A DNA stretch of 64,000 nt from Mesorhabditis belari. Lineage: Eukaryota; Nematoda; Chromadorea; Rhabditida; Rhabditidae. A program made the translations under genes and the position numbers. The first letter of the stretch is position 1; each line of letters begins with the position of its first letter. Below are positions 12,574 to 24,342 of this stretch, piece by piece. The notes under the pieces were generated by a model, which was not told the origin of the DNA, searched no databases, and saw nothing but the letters and a program-made list of their open reading frames with translations. The stretch is taken from positions 507,462 through 571,461 of the forward strand of contig CAUEEP010000760.1 in the NCBI GenBank assembly GCA_958450365.1. The letters run 5' to 3'.

Positions 12574-13214
12574 TTTTTCGTTTTTCTACCGATCGTTTTC
12601 GTTCACATTAGGTGAGCTTTTCTAAAAAATAAAAGCATTGAATTTTTTAAAAAATTAATTAAAAATCAAAAGAAAAGATTAAAATGAATCAAAAAACAAA
12701 AGAAAAGAAAGAAATCAATTAAAAATAAGAAATTTTGGCACCAGTCACTTTCTCAAATTATCCAAAGGGGGAAGCAAAGCAGCAAAAGCAAAGAAGCTAA
12801 CTTTTTTTCATTTAAAAACTGATTTGTCACGTTCTTTTATCAATCTTTAAGCTTTATATATGTGAATCAGATTGAAATCTAAAAGCTGAACAAGATAGAA
12901 TAAGTAGAATCAGATAAATCAGAAATAAATCAGATGTTTCTTCAAACTGTTTATAGCTTCGGTTCTTTTTTTGATTCCTGAAAGATTTCTGAAAGATCTC
13001 AAGCCAAATCCTTGTGAAAATTATAAACAAAAAGGCTAATGGATTGAAAAGTCAATAAATTTGTTGTTGAAAAAGAAAATTCTTTGAAATGTTGACAATT
13101 TTAGAAAAGAATTCTAACGATAAGCAAAGCTTTGAAATTTTTGATGAATCTAAAGTCGAATTTAAGATTAAAGTTTTCTTTTAAGATTTAATATTGCCCG
13201 GAATGCCCGGAATA
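12574..13214. promoter_or_regulatory. Upstream region of the tincar-like gene
   Basis: Contains the presumed promoter and 5' UTR of the minus-strand gene starting at 12573. It is A/T-rich with AAAAG-type stretches. No core promoter element or trans-splice site can be assigned with confidence, and no other gene is seen. Confidence 0.25.
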
Positions 13215-14078
13215 TAATATTACAATTGCCTGGAATCCCAAAAAGTCAAGGGTTCAGTTGCAATTGTCAAGGGTTCAAGTCAAGGGAAATCGACTTTATC
13301 TTACTAATTCCTTCACTTCTTTATTAAAGAAACACAATGAAAACGAGATTTTCTAGAGTTAGCTGGCCGAGCGTGCCATTGGGTTGGTGAATTGAAAGCT
13401 GCGGGACTTTGAACTAAAATTTATTCAACATGAAACCATAAATTCATTCCACATAATCTCCATTATTATTGACGACTTCTGCCGATTTTACAGGCAATTT
13501 GCGGATTCCTCTTTCGTAGTAGGATTTTGGTTTGTGTGTGAGACAAGTGTGAGACTCAAAAATGGAGGACTGGAGACTCAAAAATGGAAGAATGTCCCAG
13601 TTTGAGCACTTTCTTCAAAAGAAACCCATTTTGGTGTCAATAGAAAAGTTGTAGAGAATCAAAAATTAGGCTTATAGCCAAATTTCCAAAAAGATACACT
13701 TAGTAGTTTCGCTTCAAATGCAAGTTTTGTGAAAATTCGTAAATTTGGCATTTCTTGAAAACCAGTTTTTGAATCGTTCTGAAAATTTGGATATAAGTTT
13801 CATTTTTGATTCTCTACAACTTTCCCATTGACACCAAAATGGGTTTCTTTTGAAGAAAGTGCTCAAATTGTCACATATGACAATAGCCCGAAGTTTTCAA
13901 TTCACCAATCCAATAATATTACAATTGCCTAGAATGCCAAAAAGCCAATGGCTTCAGTTGCAATTGTCAAGGGTTCAAGTCAAGGGAAATCGACTTTATC
14001 TTGCCAATTCCTTCACTTCTTTATTAAAGAAACACAATCAAAACGAGATTTTCTAGAATCAGCCGACCGAGCATGCTA
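13215..14078. repeat. 165-bp direct duplication flanking MITE copy A
   Basis: 13215-13378 and 13914-14078 are direct copies (about 90% alike; both start TAATATTACAATTGCC and end near GAGC(G/A)TGC(C/T)A). The MITE at 13379-13913 lies exactly between them, so the duplicated host segment is joined to both element ends. Confidence 0.85.
13379..13913 (-). mobile_element. Mariner-derived MITE, copy A
   Basis: 535 bp with ends TTGGGTTGGTGAATTGAAA and TTTTCAATTCACCAATCCAA. Just inside the left end, read on the minus strand, is a short frame reading YYERGIRKLP ... NNNGDYVE then a stop. That is the characteristic carboxy end of mariner transposases, so the element is an internally deleted mariner keeping its 3' coding tail. 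The centre is a hairpin-like block shared with copies B (24402-24953) and C (56375-56913). Confidence 0.8.
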
Positions 14079-14079
14079 G

Positions 14080-14266
14080 ATCGGGGAAAAAGATTGGTAG
14101 AGATTGGTCATGATGTCCATTTCTAGTTCACCCTCTTTCTCCTTTCTCCTTTCTCCTTTCTTCTTCCTCCTTTCTCCTTTCTTCTTTCTCATCCCCATGA
14201 GCAAACAATGATCGATGCACTGCCCAGAGATGGATCACTTTCGTGTTATTTGATTGAAAGAATATG
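14080..14266. repeat. Pyrimidine tract (TTTCTCC)n
   Basis: A short CT-rich run (CTCCTTTCTCC repeats, 14130-14190) on the plus strand. No gene. Confidence 0.5.
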
Positions 14267-15815
14267 TAATCTAGAAAAGAGAACTCAAAAATATTGAGGT
14301 GATAGTGTTGCTAGAGATTTGGAAAGTAATTGAACATAAATTGAACATAAAAGAGACTTATAGAATAGAATTTTAGATAAAAAATGGAAAAAGACAAAGA
14401 AATTGCTTTAATGTTAACAAAAAAATTATTTCAAACAGCCAACTTTTAGAGTTTTGTGATACTTATAAATTTTTGAATCAAATTCAAAGCTTGTATATTG
14501 TTTATACAAGTCTTGGATTTGTTTAGCATATTGTTTAACATATTGTAAGAATATTGTAAGAATATTGTAAGAATATTGTAAGATATTGTAGGCTTGGATA
14601 TTGTAAGAATGCTAAATTGTAAGAATGCAATAAGAATAATGGTCACATTTTATCAGAAAATTGAAAATGGTCCATTTGAAAATGGCTTTATAAGCTCAAA
14701 AATGAAGATTTTATAAATTGATACCCGATTCGATAAAGTACAAGCATAGTTTGAGTAATTCGAATGAGTACAAGCATAGTTTAGTACAAGTTTAAAGATC
14801 ATTTATATAAAGATTGACTGGTGAATGGATAGAAATGAGAGAAATCGGGTGGACGATAAAATCGAGCAATAACTGTCACTACGACTCACAATCAAACCAT
14901 TCACCAATCATCGGAGATCCGAAATCCAACCCTTTTTTACAATTCAATACAAGTTTTGTTCTTTGGATTGAATTGAATCCAAGATATTCTTATTTTAATC
15001 AAAAATCGTAGAGTTTTAAGCGAACTAGAGTTTGGAAGAGGTTAAGAACTGAAGTAAAAAAAGGCTGATAGAATCTGAGGCTGATCGAATCTGAGGCTGA
15101 TTGAAAGAATATGTACCCTAAAGTCTCGAGTATAATTTCATCCGAGTATAAGTTCTGCCTTAATTTACATTCGCTTTAATTGCTTTGAATTTCTTTTTGT
15201 TGGGTTTTTATACATTTTTATTGTTATATAAACTTTATTATTGTTCTTGGAGCGCGGGATACTACAGGGTGACAGCCTATCACCATTGCTATTTGTTATG
15301 TGCATGGATACATCCAGACGATAGTGTTGAAGAAGAGACGATGAAAAGCATCTCTTTCGACCGTCGACGTGGACTTTGGCCGGATGAAGAGGCCAGGGAG
15401 GGATCCATAAGACTGAGCCCCGGAGAGGAGCAGGGCGGACGCGCCCGAAGCAACAAATAACAGCATAAAATTGCTATAACCCTCAATAAATTTACTTCTA
15501 TTATTGTTCTTAAAAAGCAACAAAGTTATGCTGCAGCGGGGTTCGAACCCTCGACACACCGCACCGGAGACAGCCGTCAATTTGCATGCGAAAACCAAAC
15601 AGAACTTATACTCGCGACTTTAGGGTAATCTAGAAAAGAGAACTCAAAAATATTGAGCTGATATCGTTGCTATAGATTTGGAAAGTAAAATTGAATGGAA
15701 AGGGGACTTATAAAATAAAATTGAATATAAAGGAGACTTATAAAATAGAATTTTAGATCAAAAATAGAAAAAACAAAGAAAAAACAAAGAAATTGCTTTA
15801 ATGCTTCAACAAAAA
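14267..15815. repeat. Direct duplication around a TA-flanked element
   Basis: The sequence starting TAATCTAGAAAAGAG at 14267 restarts at 15626 and stays similar for about 190 bp. The left unit (14267-15115) ends in GAAAGAATATGTA, the same bases that precede its own start. The element at 15116-15625 therefore sits at the junction of a tandem duplication of about 850 bp. An AATATTGTAAG minisatellite lies at 14530-14600. Confidence 0.7.
15116..15625. mobile_element. Non-autonomous TIR element with GC-rich core
   Basis: Ends CCCTAAAGTCTCGAGTATAA and TTATACTCGCGACTTTAGGG are inverted repeats with one mismatch, each flanked by TA. The core (about 15250-15600) is much richer in GC than its surroundings. 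On the minus strand it holds a perfect Pol III B-box-like motif (GGGTTCGAACCCCGC, near 15540-15555), so it may carry a captured tRNA-like or gene fragment. No transposase. Confidence 0.7.
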
Positions 15816-16360
15816 ACTTAAAAGCTGACAAGTTATGAATTTTAAAACATTCTAAAGTCCAAGTCTAAAGTCTAGAAAAAGGCCAAAAACCAAAATGGTT
15901 TGACAAATGGAACAGTTTTTTTAAAACACTATCTCTAATGAGCAAAAAAAGATCGTTTATATCAAAATTTATTGACCTGATATCGGATCTCTCAAAGAGA
16001 TCTCAAATCTCGAACAGAGAACAAAATATTTTGATGATTTTGACTCCGCCTCTTCTCTAGTTTACCCAAGAAAAACAACCGCAAAAAGTTTTTGCGAAAA
16101 ATTTCTAGTTAACCCGAAAAAAAAATGACAGAAACTGATCGGAGTGGAAGAGAAAAGACGGAAACTGATCGGAATGGAAGAGTTTAGTGGCACTGGGCGT
16201 CATTTGGCCACATGCACACTCAATTGAGAACAAAGAATGAAAAGAAAAAGAAGAAACATGTTCAGAAAACGTGCAGAAACGTTTTTCTCGTTTGTTTATT
16301 ACTGTGCCAATAGCTTTTATTCTAAATATTAGGCTGTCTAGCCTTGTCTATTAATATTAT

Positions 16361-16425
16361 GCTGTCTGTCTAACCCGCAACCTTTCGCTCACCTGGCAAA
16401 TGTGCTAAGCATTACACCACAACGC
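16361..16425 (-). pseudogene. tRNA-like relic or SINE head
   Basis: On the minus strand the sequence has a tRNA D-arm/A-box look (TGTGGTGTAATGCTTAGCAC) followed by a 5-bp anticodon-type stem TTTGC / GCGAA around a 7-base loop, then a degenerate T-arm start (GTTGCGGGTT). Position 33 of the loop is not T and the T-arm is incomplete, so it is not a working tRNA. A tRNA-derived SINE head is possible. Confidence 0.4.
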
Positions 16426-16439
16426 ACTTAATCTCCCTT

Positions 16440-17062
16440 ACTTCATAGGGAGCTAACTAGTTATTGGTTAATTTTCTTGGTTTTAGATACAGCCTAACCG
16501 AACCCGGTCCATGAAAACCCGTTATGCCAGCCTGCCTCTTTAAACCAACTAGTCCAGCCCTGACTAGTCCAGCTCTGACTAGTCCAGCTCTGACTAGTCC
16601 AGCTCCGACTAGTCCAGCTCCGACTAGTCCAGCTCTGACTAGTCCAGCTCTGACTAGTCCAGCTCCGACTAGTCCAGCTCTGACTAGTCCAGCTCTGACT
16701 AGTCCAGCTCTGACTAGTCCAGCTCTGACTAGTCCAGCTCTGACTAGTCCAGCTCTGACTAGTCCAGCTCTGACTAGTCCAGCTCTGACTAGTCCAGCTC
16801 TGACTAGTCCAGCCACTAGTCCAGCCTGACAGTCCAGCCTGACAGCCAGCTGACTACCAGCGACAGCCAGTGACTATCAGCCTATATTCCAGCTCTGACT
16901 ATTCCAGCTCTGACTATTCCAGCACTTTATCTTCCTTACTCCAGAGGGAGTTAACTAGCTATCGGTTAATTTTCTTGGTTTTAGATACAGCCTAACCGGG
17001 CCCGGTCCATGAAAACCCGTTATGCCAGTCTGCCTCTTTAAACCAACTAGCCCAGCCCTGAC
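16440..17062. repeat. 15-bp minisatellite with duplicated flanks
   Basis: 16545-16815 is about 18 copies of GACTAGTCCAGCTCT. The stop-free reading on both strands is a by-product of the unit length. The roughly 125 bp before it (TACAGCCTAACCGAACCCGG and neighbours, from about 16440) recurs after it at about 16930-17060, so the array lies between two copies of one flank. Confidence 0.85.
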
Positions 17063-17350
17063 TCTTGGGCTGGTTTGTCAAGTCAAAGTTGAGTTTGCTT
17101 CACATTTGCTTTAAATAAGACACGTGTTTCGTCTAGGGCTACAAAAATGCCAAAGAAAGAAGCCATAGAAATATTAGCCACAAAAATGTTTTAATAATGA
17201 ACAGATCAATGATTGAACTAGGCTCTTCTGCTTCTAGGCTCTTCAATGCTTTCTTGCTATTTCAATTAAAAGCTTGAAGTCTTTTGAAGAACAAAATTCG
17301 AATAAATTCAAAAAACAAAAAAGCGTTGTTATTCAAAAAGTGGGTGGATA

Positions 17351-17779
17351 GTGGAGCGCCGAAATGAGCACGGCATTCATATTTGGGACTTTCAAAAAGA
17401 GATGGAAAGTCCTCTCTTTTCCCATTTCAAGCGGTCAATGTCGGACACGACACGCCCCAAAAAGAGATCCGAAAAGAGAGCCAAAAAGAGATCCCGACAA
17501 AAAGAGGTCCATAGGGAAAATATGCAAAGCGCTCTCTTTTGGCATGAAAACCTTTTGAGTCTTTCTACGGCTGAAAACGTAGAGTCCCCGGTCCGTAAAA
17601 TGAGCCCTGGACTCCTTTCTAAAAATGAATGGAGCCAGACAGAAAGCCAGAATTTCGAAGAAAAGTTACTTGAGAAAGGGGAATTTTTGATTTCCGAAAA
17701 GCAATTAAATAGTACAATAAAAGTGGGGAAAGGAAACAATGTGCGAAATGTTGAGTTCCATCAAGATCCTTATCAATAA
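17351..17779 (+). CDS. Hypothetical 142-codon ORF
   Basis: An uninterrupted ATG-to-stop frame encoding a hydrophilic, Lys/Arg- and Glu-rich peptide with a basic patch (KKRSEKRAKKRSRQKE). No domain, signal peptide or membrane span is recognised. The segment repeats AAAAAGAGATCC-type units, which may explain the open frame. It lies in a repeat-rich, gene-poor stretch, so it is more likely chance than a gene. Confidence 0.18.
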   Translation: MERRNEHGIHIWDFQKEMESPLFSHFKRSMSDTTRPKKRSEKRAKKRSRQKEVHRENMQSALFWHENLLSLSTAENVESPVRKMSPGLLSKNEWSQTESQNFEEKLLEKGEFLISEKQLNSTIKVGKGNNVRNVEFHQDPYQ

Positions 17780-19860
17780 ACAAGTTGCCAGTCAAACAGT
17801 CAATAAATAATAAACAAGTGAGTCAAAGCTGTCAATTAATGAACCTCGGTGGCCGACAAAAACTTTGGCGACTTTGGCGCCAGGTTTTTGACTTGTAGAT
17901 GCTGTCAGATTGTCCTGTAGATCGAGTAAAAGTTCTGGATAATGCAAGTCATTGATGAATGCAAAATGCTAAGGAAAACCATAGTCATTCAACGGCATTT
18001 AGAAGTTATTTAAAAATCTATTTATTTTAAGAATATGAGTCTAGATTTGAGGCCAGATTTGAGTCCAAATTTAGTCCAATCTTTGGACTCATTGTACTAT
18101 CAATCGAAAATAACGGAAACGCTAGTTACGAGCGTTGTGGATAGGCCATTTGGAGATGGAGGAGAGCCCAAAGAGAAGTAGTAAACGAGGACAGACGGGC
18201 ACATGGATTAAGGGGTCAAGAAGGGGACCTGAGGGGTAGAAAGGATGAATGGGGTTTGCAGAAGAGACCATCCTTTGCCCTTTTACTAGGTCTTGTCTTG
18301 TGTCGGTCTTGTGTCGTGGAAGAATGAGAAGCTTTTCAATGAACTTGACGTAGTGTAGTAGAATAGGTATCTACTGTAATTATTATAATAAAAGATGCAC
18401 AAAAATGAAGCCCCGTCCACTCAAATGAGAGCTAAAAAGTTGCACTGAATTACGTTTACGTTCTCGCCTCGTTGAAACCCGGAATCCCGCCCGTTCTGCC
18501 AGGTTAAGCAACTCCAAAATATCGATAGCTAAGTCTAGTCGAAGGTTCAGAGTTTCAGAAGTCGAACCTAAGCCCAAGCACAGAGCAATGTTGAAATTAA
18601 ACTACGGATTGGCTTGAACATAAACTGCAACCATTTAAAAAAAGGTTATTTCCTTTCATTGACCAGCATCGTCACTCCACAAAATAATGATCATTGACAA
18701 AATAAGGATCATTCAAGAGTTATGCTTTGTCCTGTTATGGCATTAAGTAGTTTAGGCTAGGATTTCAATAGGATTTGTTTCTGTATTGTGATTGATTGCT
18801 TGAATAAACCAGTATATATTAAATCGCGAGTTTTCAAGTGAAACCTTGCCACAATATGCACATTCCATTAACACAGAAAACAGAAAACACAGAAACAAAC
18901 CAGAAACTAAGTACTAAGTCCTACGAAGTACTAAGAAAGTACTAAGAAAGTACTAAGTACTAAGTAGACTAAGTAAGTATTCGTATAAACAATTTGAATG
19001 AAACATTTTATAAAACATGGATAGAAGAACATGCTTTAGGCATTGATCCAAAGAATGGTGTTGGAAGTTTGTCTTGGCTCAAGACTCAACGTTTGTAATA
19101 GCTGTTGTCTTGCCTCAAGGCATGGCTCATATTGACTAGTCACTTAAATCAGGTCCGGGAAAATAATCGACCAATCCTAATCCGATGATAGTATGCCAAA
19201 GTCCAAAGTCTTTCTGGAAAATAACCCAAAGAAGCTTTCTTGGGCCTTCAAGTGCAGCCTAAAGCCTCTCAAAGATTCTTTCCTCAAGAAGTAGAAAGGA
19301 GATGGACGCCGGTTGGCTAATGGCCCACCGGGGGCATAATGCCTCCTTCCCGTTACTCCTTGAAGAGACATTCAGTGGGATCTCTCCGGAGGGACAACCA
19401 CTAATCAATGTGTCAGAGTGACCATTCCCATTCCCTCTTTAGCCCCTCCCGGAACCCATTATGCAATTGCTCGAAGAACCCCTATGGAGCTGAAAAGACG
19501 AGTGGTTTCCTCAAAATGGCACCCTTTTGAGGAGAAAAGTTGAATGAATGTTTGCAAGTTGACAATTGGTGAAAGGAAATGGTGGAAAATTGGATTGAAA
19601 GATCAACTTTTTAATCTTAATTTGCTAGACACTTGTTAGCTGTTTTGCAAGAAAATTTTGATGTTTAAACTTTGGTAGATAGTAAAATTGAATAATTCGA
19701 AATTAAAACTGGCTTAACAAGTTGAATTCAAAGAATCTGATGCATAGAAAGTACACTAAAAGTACACTAAAATAAGCTTAAAGTATCCGGCTAAAGTAGC
19801 TTAAAGTATATAGCTTAAAGTAAAGCTTAAAGTAGGTTTATCCGCCTTTATTGGGTTTAC
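17780..19860. other. Gene-free stretch
   Basis: No supported gene. Two patches are richer in GC than the surroundings (18400-18560 and 19190-19500); the minus-strand frame at 18383-18577 encodes 64 residues of no known family. A short AAGTACTAAG repeat lies at 18910-18975. Confidence 0.4.
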
Positions 19861-19867
19861 TTTGAGT

Positions 19868-20117
19868 GTTAAACTTAAGCCATGATCTACTGTAGTCAAG
19901 ATTTCATTTGGATCAGAGTCAAGGCTTGATCTTGAAGCACTAAATGTCATTGGGAGACTGAAGATTACAAGAACTAGATTACTACAACAAGGTGCTAAAC
20001 TTAAGCCATGATCTACTGTAATCAAGGTTTCATTTGGATCAGAGTCAAGGCTTGATCTTCTAGCACTCAATGTCATTGGGAGACTGAAGATTACAAGAAC
20101 TAGATTACTACAAAAAG
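19868..20117. repeat. Two-copy tandem duplication, about 125 bp
   Basis: Two head-to-tail copies starting AACTTAAGCCATGATCTACT (about 19873 and about 19997), over 90% alike. The duplicated peptide seen in the minus-strand frame is a consequence of this. Confidence 0.8.
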
Positions 20118-20879
20118 CACAAGTACAGTACAAGTACAACAAGTACAACAAGTCTAGTACAATCACGTGCTGAATGATGATGTTCGGATGTCGATGAATA
20201 TCGGCAGAAACTCTTCCCGCGGCACTCATCGTCCACCCACGCGAATGCAAATTAGGAAATTACCATTGGTTCGGCTAATCCAAAGTCGCCTCTCTTTTCC
20301 TCTCCGTTCTCACATTGGATTCAATTTGAGTCCGACTAGAGTCAATGAAGGCCAACTTGAAAGGCATCGGATATGGGCAGGAAAGAATCATAGGAAATAG
20401 GACATGGGAAAGAATCATAGGATCATAGGAATCAATCATAGGAAAGATAGGATCATAGGAATCAATTATAGGAAAGATAGGATCTACCGTAAATATTCTA
20501 ATAGAAGAGCTGGCATTTTAAGCATTTTAATAGAAAGAGCTTTAATAGAAGGACTATTTTCCTTTAATAGAAGGGGAGAAGGGTTCCTCTAAAATTCTTT
20601 TTCGTATCTCTACTTAACTCTAAAATTTTAAAGCTACCCAAGTTTTCAAGGGCTCAAAAATAGAGGTTTTTGTTGGATTTTCATCCGTCTCTCATTTCAT
20701 TAAGCTTTTTTAGGCTATAACTATTATTTAAGTCTTTAAAAGTCTATTTTTTAGGTCTTTAAGCCATTTGAAACTTTAAATCCTTTGAAAGTCTTTAAAA
20801 GGACTTTAAAAAATCTTTAAAAAGTTGACCATTTGCTATCTGAGAGATGAAAAATCCAAAAAAATTGAAAATTTGGTTT

Positions 20880-20965
20880 AAAGGAGCTCTTCTAATGGAG
20901 AAAGCTCTTCTAATGGAGAAAGCTCTTCTAATAGAGAAAGCTCTTTTAATGGAGAAAGCTCTTCA
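20880..20965. repeat. 18-bp minisatellite
   Basis: Four to five copies of CTCTTCTAATGGAGAAAG. Confidence 0.7.
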
Positions 20966-21119
20966 ATTGGGATAAATACGGAGTTAATTTTCTCTCGAAT
21001 CGACTGCGTTATGGTGTAATGATTTGCACAGTTTTCCAGTAAGTGAAAGGTCGGGGTTTCGAGACCCGAGGTTTTTTTACAAGTTTTTGATCTCTCGTAC
21101 AAGTTTTTGATCTCTTCTA

Positions 21120-22310
21120 GTTCCAACTACGGTAATTAGGAGGCATTTTTAGTCTCATATTTTTACATACAAAACGTTTTGAATAAAGAAAACTTAACAC
21201 AGCAAAGATTGGTTGATTTATTCAGATTATAGCTTTGTAAACTAGGATAAAGCAAACGTAACACAGCAAAATTTGAGCAAAATTAGACGGAGAGAAGCTT
21301 CTGACCATAGGGAAAGCAAATACTCTTAAAATTTGCGATCAACAACTTCAGTATTCACTTTAAAACAAAAGATCTACCAGATCGGATGACAATTTATCAT
21401 TGAAACTTTCAAAATAGCTCAATAACTTGTTTATTGAAACGAAAAATCATCATCTCTTTTCTGAATGAGGTAAAAATCTTCGATTCTTTGACGTATTGAC
21501 CTTGGCTGAGGTAGCACATAAATCCCATTGAAATCCCTAATAAAACTCATCCTAAAAAGGCAAACCCACCCCATAAACACTAAAAATAATGACAGCTGAG
21601 AAAGGAAATAATAATTGGTTCGATAAGGAGGAACTGTACCATTCTTATTCAAAATTAGACAACAGATTCAAGAAATAATCATTGTTCTCAGCTAATAAGA
21701 TATAAAATTTATTTACCTATCATAAACTCAAGCCTTTCTGAATTAATGAAACGCAAAACTTGTGTAAACGGATAATATTGTGGATAAATTGGCGTTTTTT
21801 TACAACGGTTGCCTCTTTCTGTGGGAGTGGCCATTTGCCAGATGTGTCCTCTCATTCAGGGGCACTAAAAATCCCCCCGCTGATCATTGTGTCTTTGGTA
21901 GAGTTTCATTTTGAGGATAGCTAAGAAAAGAAGAGAAGAGAAGAGAACTCAACTAATGCAGTCAGAAAGGGTTTCGAACGCTCGTTTACAAGGTTTATCA
22001 GTTCTATGCTTAGGAAAAGAAACCAGATTTTTGTAAACAAATCGATGCAATGGTGAGTAGTGTAAGAAATATATTTATATAGCCTAAGTCTACTATACTT
22101 TGATCTTTATAATTTCTTGTGAGATCATGTCTCGGTGTGGTTCAATGGTAGATGTCTTGAAAATACTTATCTACTGATTCTAATACTTTTGAAGGTTCCA
22201 GCTTTGGTTCCAGCTTAACAAATGATTTTTTAAAGTTACAGAAAGCGTGTATAAAGCTCGAGTCAATAATTCAATACATAAGAAAAAGTTTTTTAAAAAG
22301 CAAAAAAGCA
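21120..22310. other. Gene-free stretch with tRNA-like motifs
   Basis: No supported protein gene. 21966-22010 on the minus strand has a B-box-like GCGTTCGAAACCC, and 22135-22205 on the plus strand has an A-box-like TGGTTCAATGGTAGA followed by GGTTCCAGCTT. Neither folds convincingly as a tRNA. Confidence 0.35.
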
Positions 22311-22321
22311 AAAAAGTTTGA

Positions 22322-22412
22322 CGAGAGTGGGACTCGAACTTGCGGAGTAAAAATATAATAGGTTCCGTAGTCGAGCAGACTATCCACTAGACCACTAAAG
22401 CAGTTGTTAGAG
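22322..22412 (-). pseudogene. Degenerate tRNA-like sequence
   Basis: On the minus strand: an A-box-like TAGTGGTCTAGTGGATAG, an anticodon-stem-like TCTG...CGGA around CTCGACTA, a long variable region, a B-box-like AGTTCGAGTCC, and a run of T downstream (TTTTTT, below 22317) that could end Pol III transcription. The T-stem does not pair, so this is a pseudogene or tRNA-derived repeat, with class II (long variable arm) ancestry possible. Confidence 0.4.
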
Positions 22413-22669
22413 AAACGTGTGAAAACGTCATCGTCAGAAGCTCGAAAGTCTAGATGATTCTCTATGCCAACTATCTCTACAAAAACTAAGAATGGTTTCG
22501 AGATCCCCATGGTCGATTCTATAAGATGGACGTGGTCTCGAGTCAAAATCCCAGCTTAGTTTTAAAATCTTGATCTTCAAAGATAGCTATATGAAAAGAA
22601 TCGAGCCAGCCAAAAATCGCAACATCAGCGAACACTCGTCGAAAGAATCACTAATCCAAATAAAACAAA

Positions 22670-23690
22670 AGGCTTACGAAAAGAAAAAGAAAAGAAAGAA
22701 AAGAAAAGTCTTTTGAGATTGACATGAGAAAGTTTTTGTGTGAAACGGAAAGAACGTTTTCTTGAAGAAATGGTCAAAAGATGAGGAATCGGGTGATTTT
22801 TTGCGCGAAAAGTCCGTGCGAAGAAATCGGCTTATGTTTAAAGGGGCAGAGGTGTGGAGGAGGGGAAAGAACGGCTCAAGCAATGGGACCCAAAATTTAC
22901 TTGTAGAAACGTAGCATTGGCTTGATGGGTTGATTGAAAGTGCAATTGGATTGATTGAAATAAAAAAGCAGGTTAGGACAATGTAGAATTTGTTAGAACT
23001 TGCTTAATAGGAGCAAGCAAGCAATTTAGATAGGAGCAAGAGAGGACAGAGAAGAGAGGACAAAAAGATATTCATTTGGGTTCACTGATCTGGCACACCA
23101 AAATGTCGGCTAAGTCAAAAAGAACTCAAAAAGCGCTATTTTTATAGTAATTAACTCTAAAAACGTTTGATTTTTCTAGAATTGTAAGTCTGTGATCTTT
23201 TTTAAAGTTCAATTTTGATTTTACAATTAATTAGAAAGGAAATTGAGGCAATTTAGAGAAAGGTCAGCTCCGGAAATTGACAAAATGAAAACAATTTTTC
23301 GAAAAAAAATATAAAACATTTAAAACAAAACAGAATTTAATAGTTTTAGACGAGAGTTTCCCGTTAGTTTTTGTGGAAAAAACGAAAAGAAATGAACTCA
23401 TCGGAGACCCGCAAAAAAGCTGATTGCCCTCCTAAAACCCACCCCAAAAAAAAAAAACGAAACGGGCCAGTGGAAAAGACTGAGTTTTTTTCACATTCAA
23501 ATCCTAGCAAACATTTGCGTGATAGTTTTTAAAACCAAAGGCGAAACTAGAGCTGCGCAAAGAATGGTAATAAATCCTATGATGCTTAGTTCCTCATTTC
23601 TCTTGGATTCACTTTGGATGATGCTAGAAATGGAGCTAGAAAGGGTGGATTTCAAGGGGCAAAACCCAGTTGACCCAGTGGGATCTGATC
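22670..23690. other. Gene-free stretch
   Basis: AT-rich, with scattered purine runs (AAGAAAAAGAAAAGAAAG at 22680). No supported gene or repeat family. Short open frames on both strands at 23500-23720 overlap each other and have no family resemblance. Confidence 0.4.
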
Positions 23691-23912
23691 TGTACTTTGA
23701 TCTAATCAAATCTGTACTTTGATCTGATCTAATCTGTACTTTAATCTGATCTAATCTGTACTTTGATCTGATCTAATCTGTACTTTGATCTGATCTAATC
23801 TGTACTTTAATCTAATCTGACCTGTACTTTAATCTGATCTAATCTATACTTTAATCTGATCTAATCTATACTTTGATCTGATCAAATCTGTACTGATCTA
23901 ATCTACTTTGTG
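23690..23912. repeat. 22-bp minisatellite
   Basis: About ten copies of TCTGATCTAATCTGTACTTT, some with TTGA/TTAA variants. Confidence 0.85.
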
Positions 23913-24342
23913 CTCAGAATTCAAACTCAACTCCTACTCACACTAAATTACTGTCGTGCAGAAAGAAACTGTTCCAAAACTCAAGCTAAAACCACAAAAT
24001 AACCTAACTAAAGCTCTTCTCGGTTAAATGAATCCAAAAAATTATTGAAAATTATCCGGGATTTTCGGAACAAAAGCGGTTCGTAATTAGGGAAAATAGT
24101 TGAGGCGGAAAAAGGAAAAATTGGAGCCGCTTTTTTTTTGAAAAAACTCACACAAAAATTCGCACGTTTTCCGAGTAATTGGGACTTCAAAAAGCCTGAA
24201 TGTTTTGTCTTCGATTAAGGATAAAAGTTGTTATTAGTCTATCCAGAAAATCTTTTCATTCCTTTTCGTTAATTCCGTTCAAAAATCACCAATTAACCTA
24301 TGGTTTAACTTAAATAACAATTAATAACCTAAATAACCTAAG

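Noticed and set aside
16457..16829. Open frames on both strands with LVRAG or TSPAL repeats
   Set aside because: Produced by the 15-bp array; no start context, no flanking exon.
22135..22205. Possible plus-strand tRNA (TGGTTCAATGGTAGA ... GGTTCCAGCTT)
   Set aside because: Acceptor and T stems do not pair; kept only as a tRNA-like motif.
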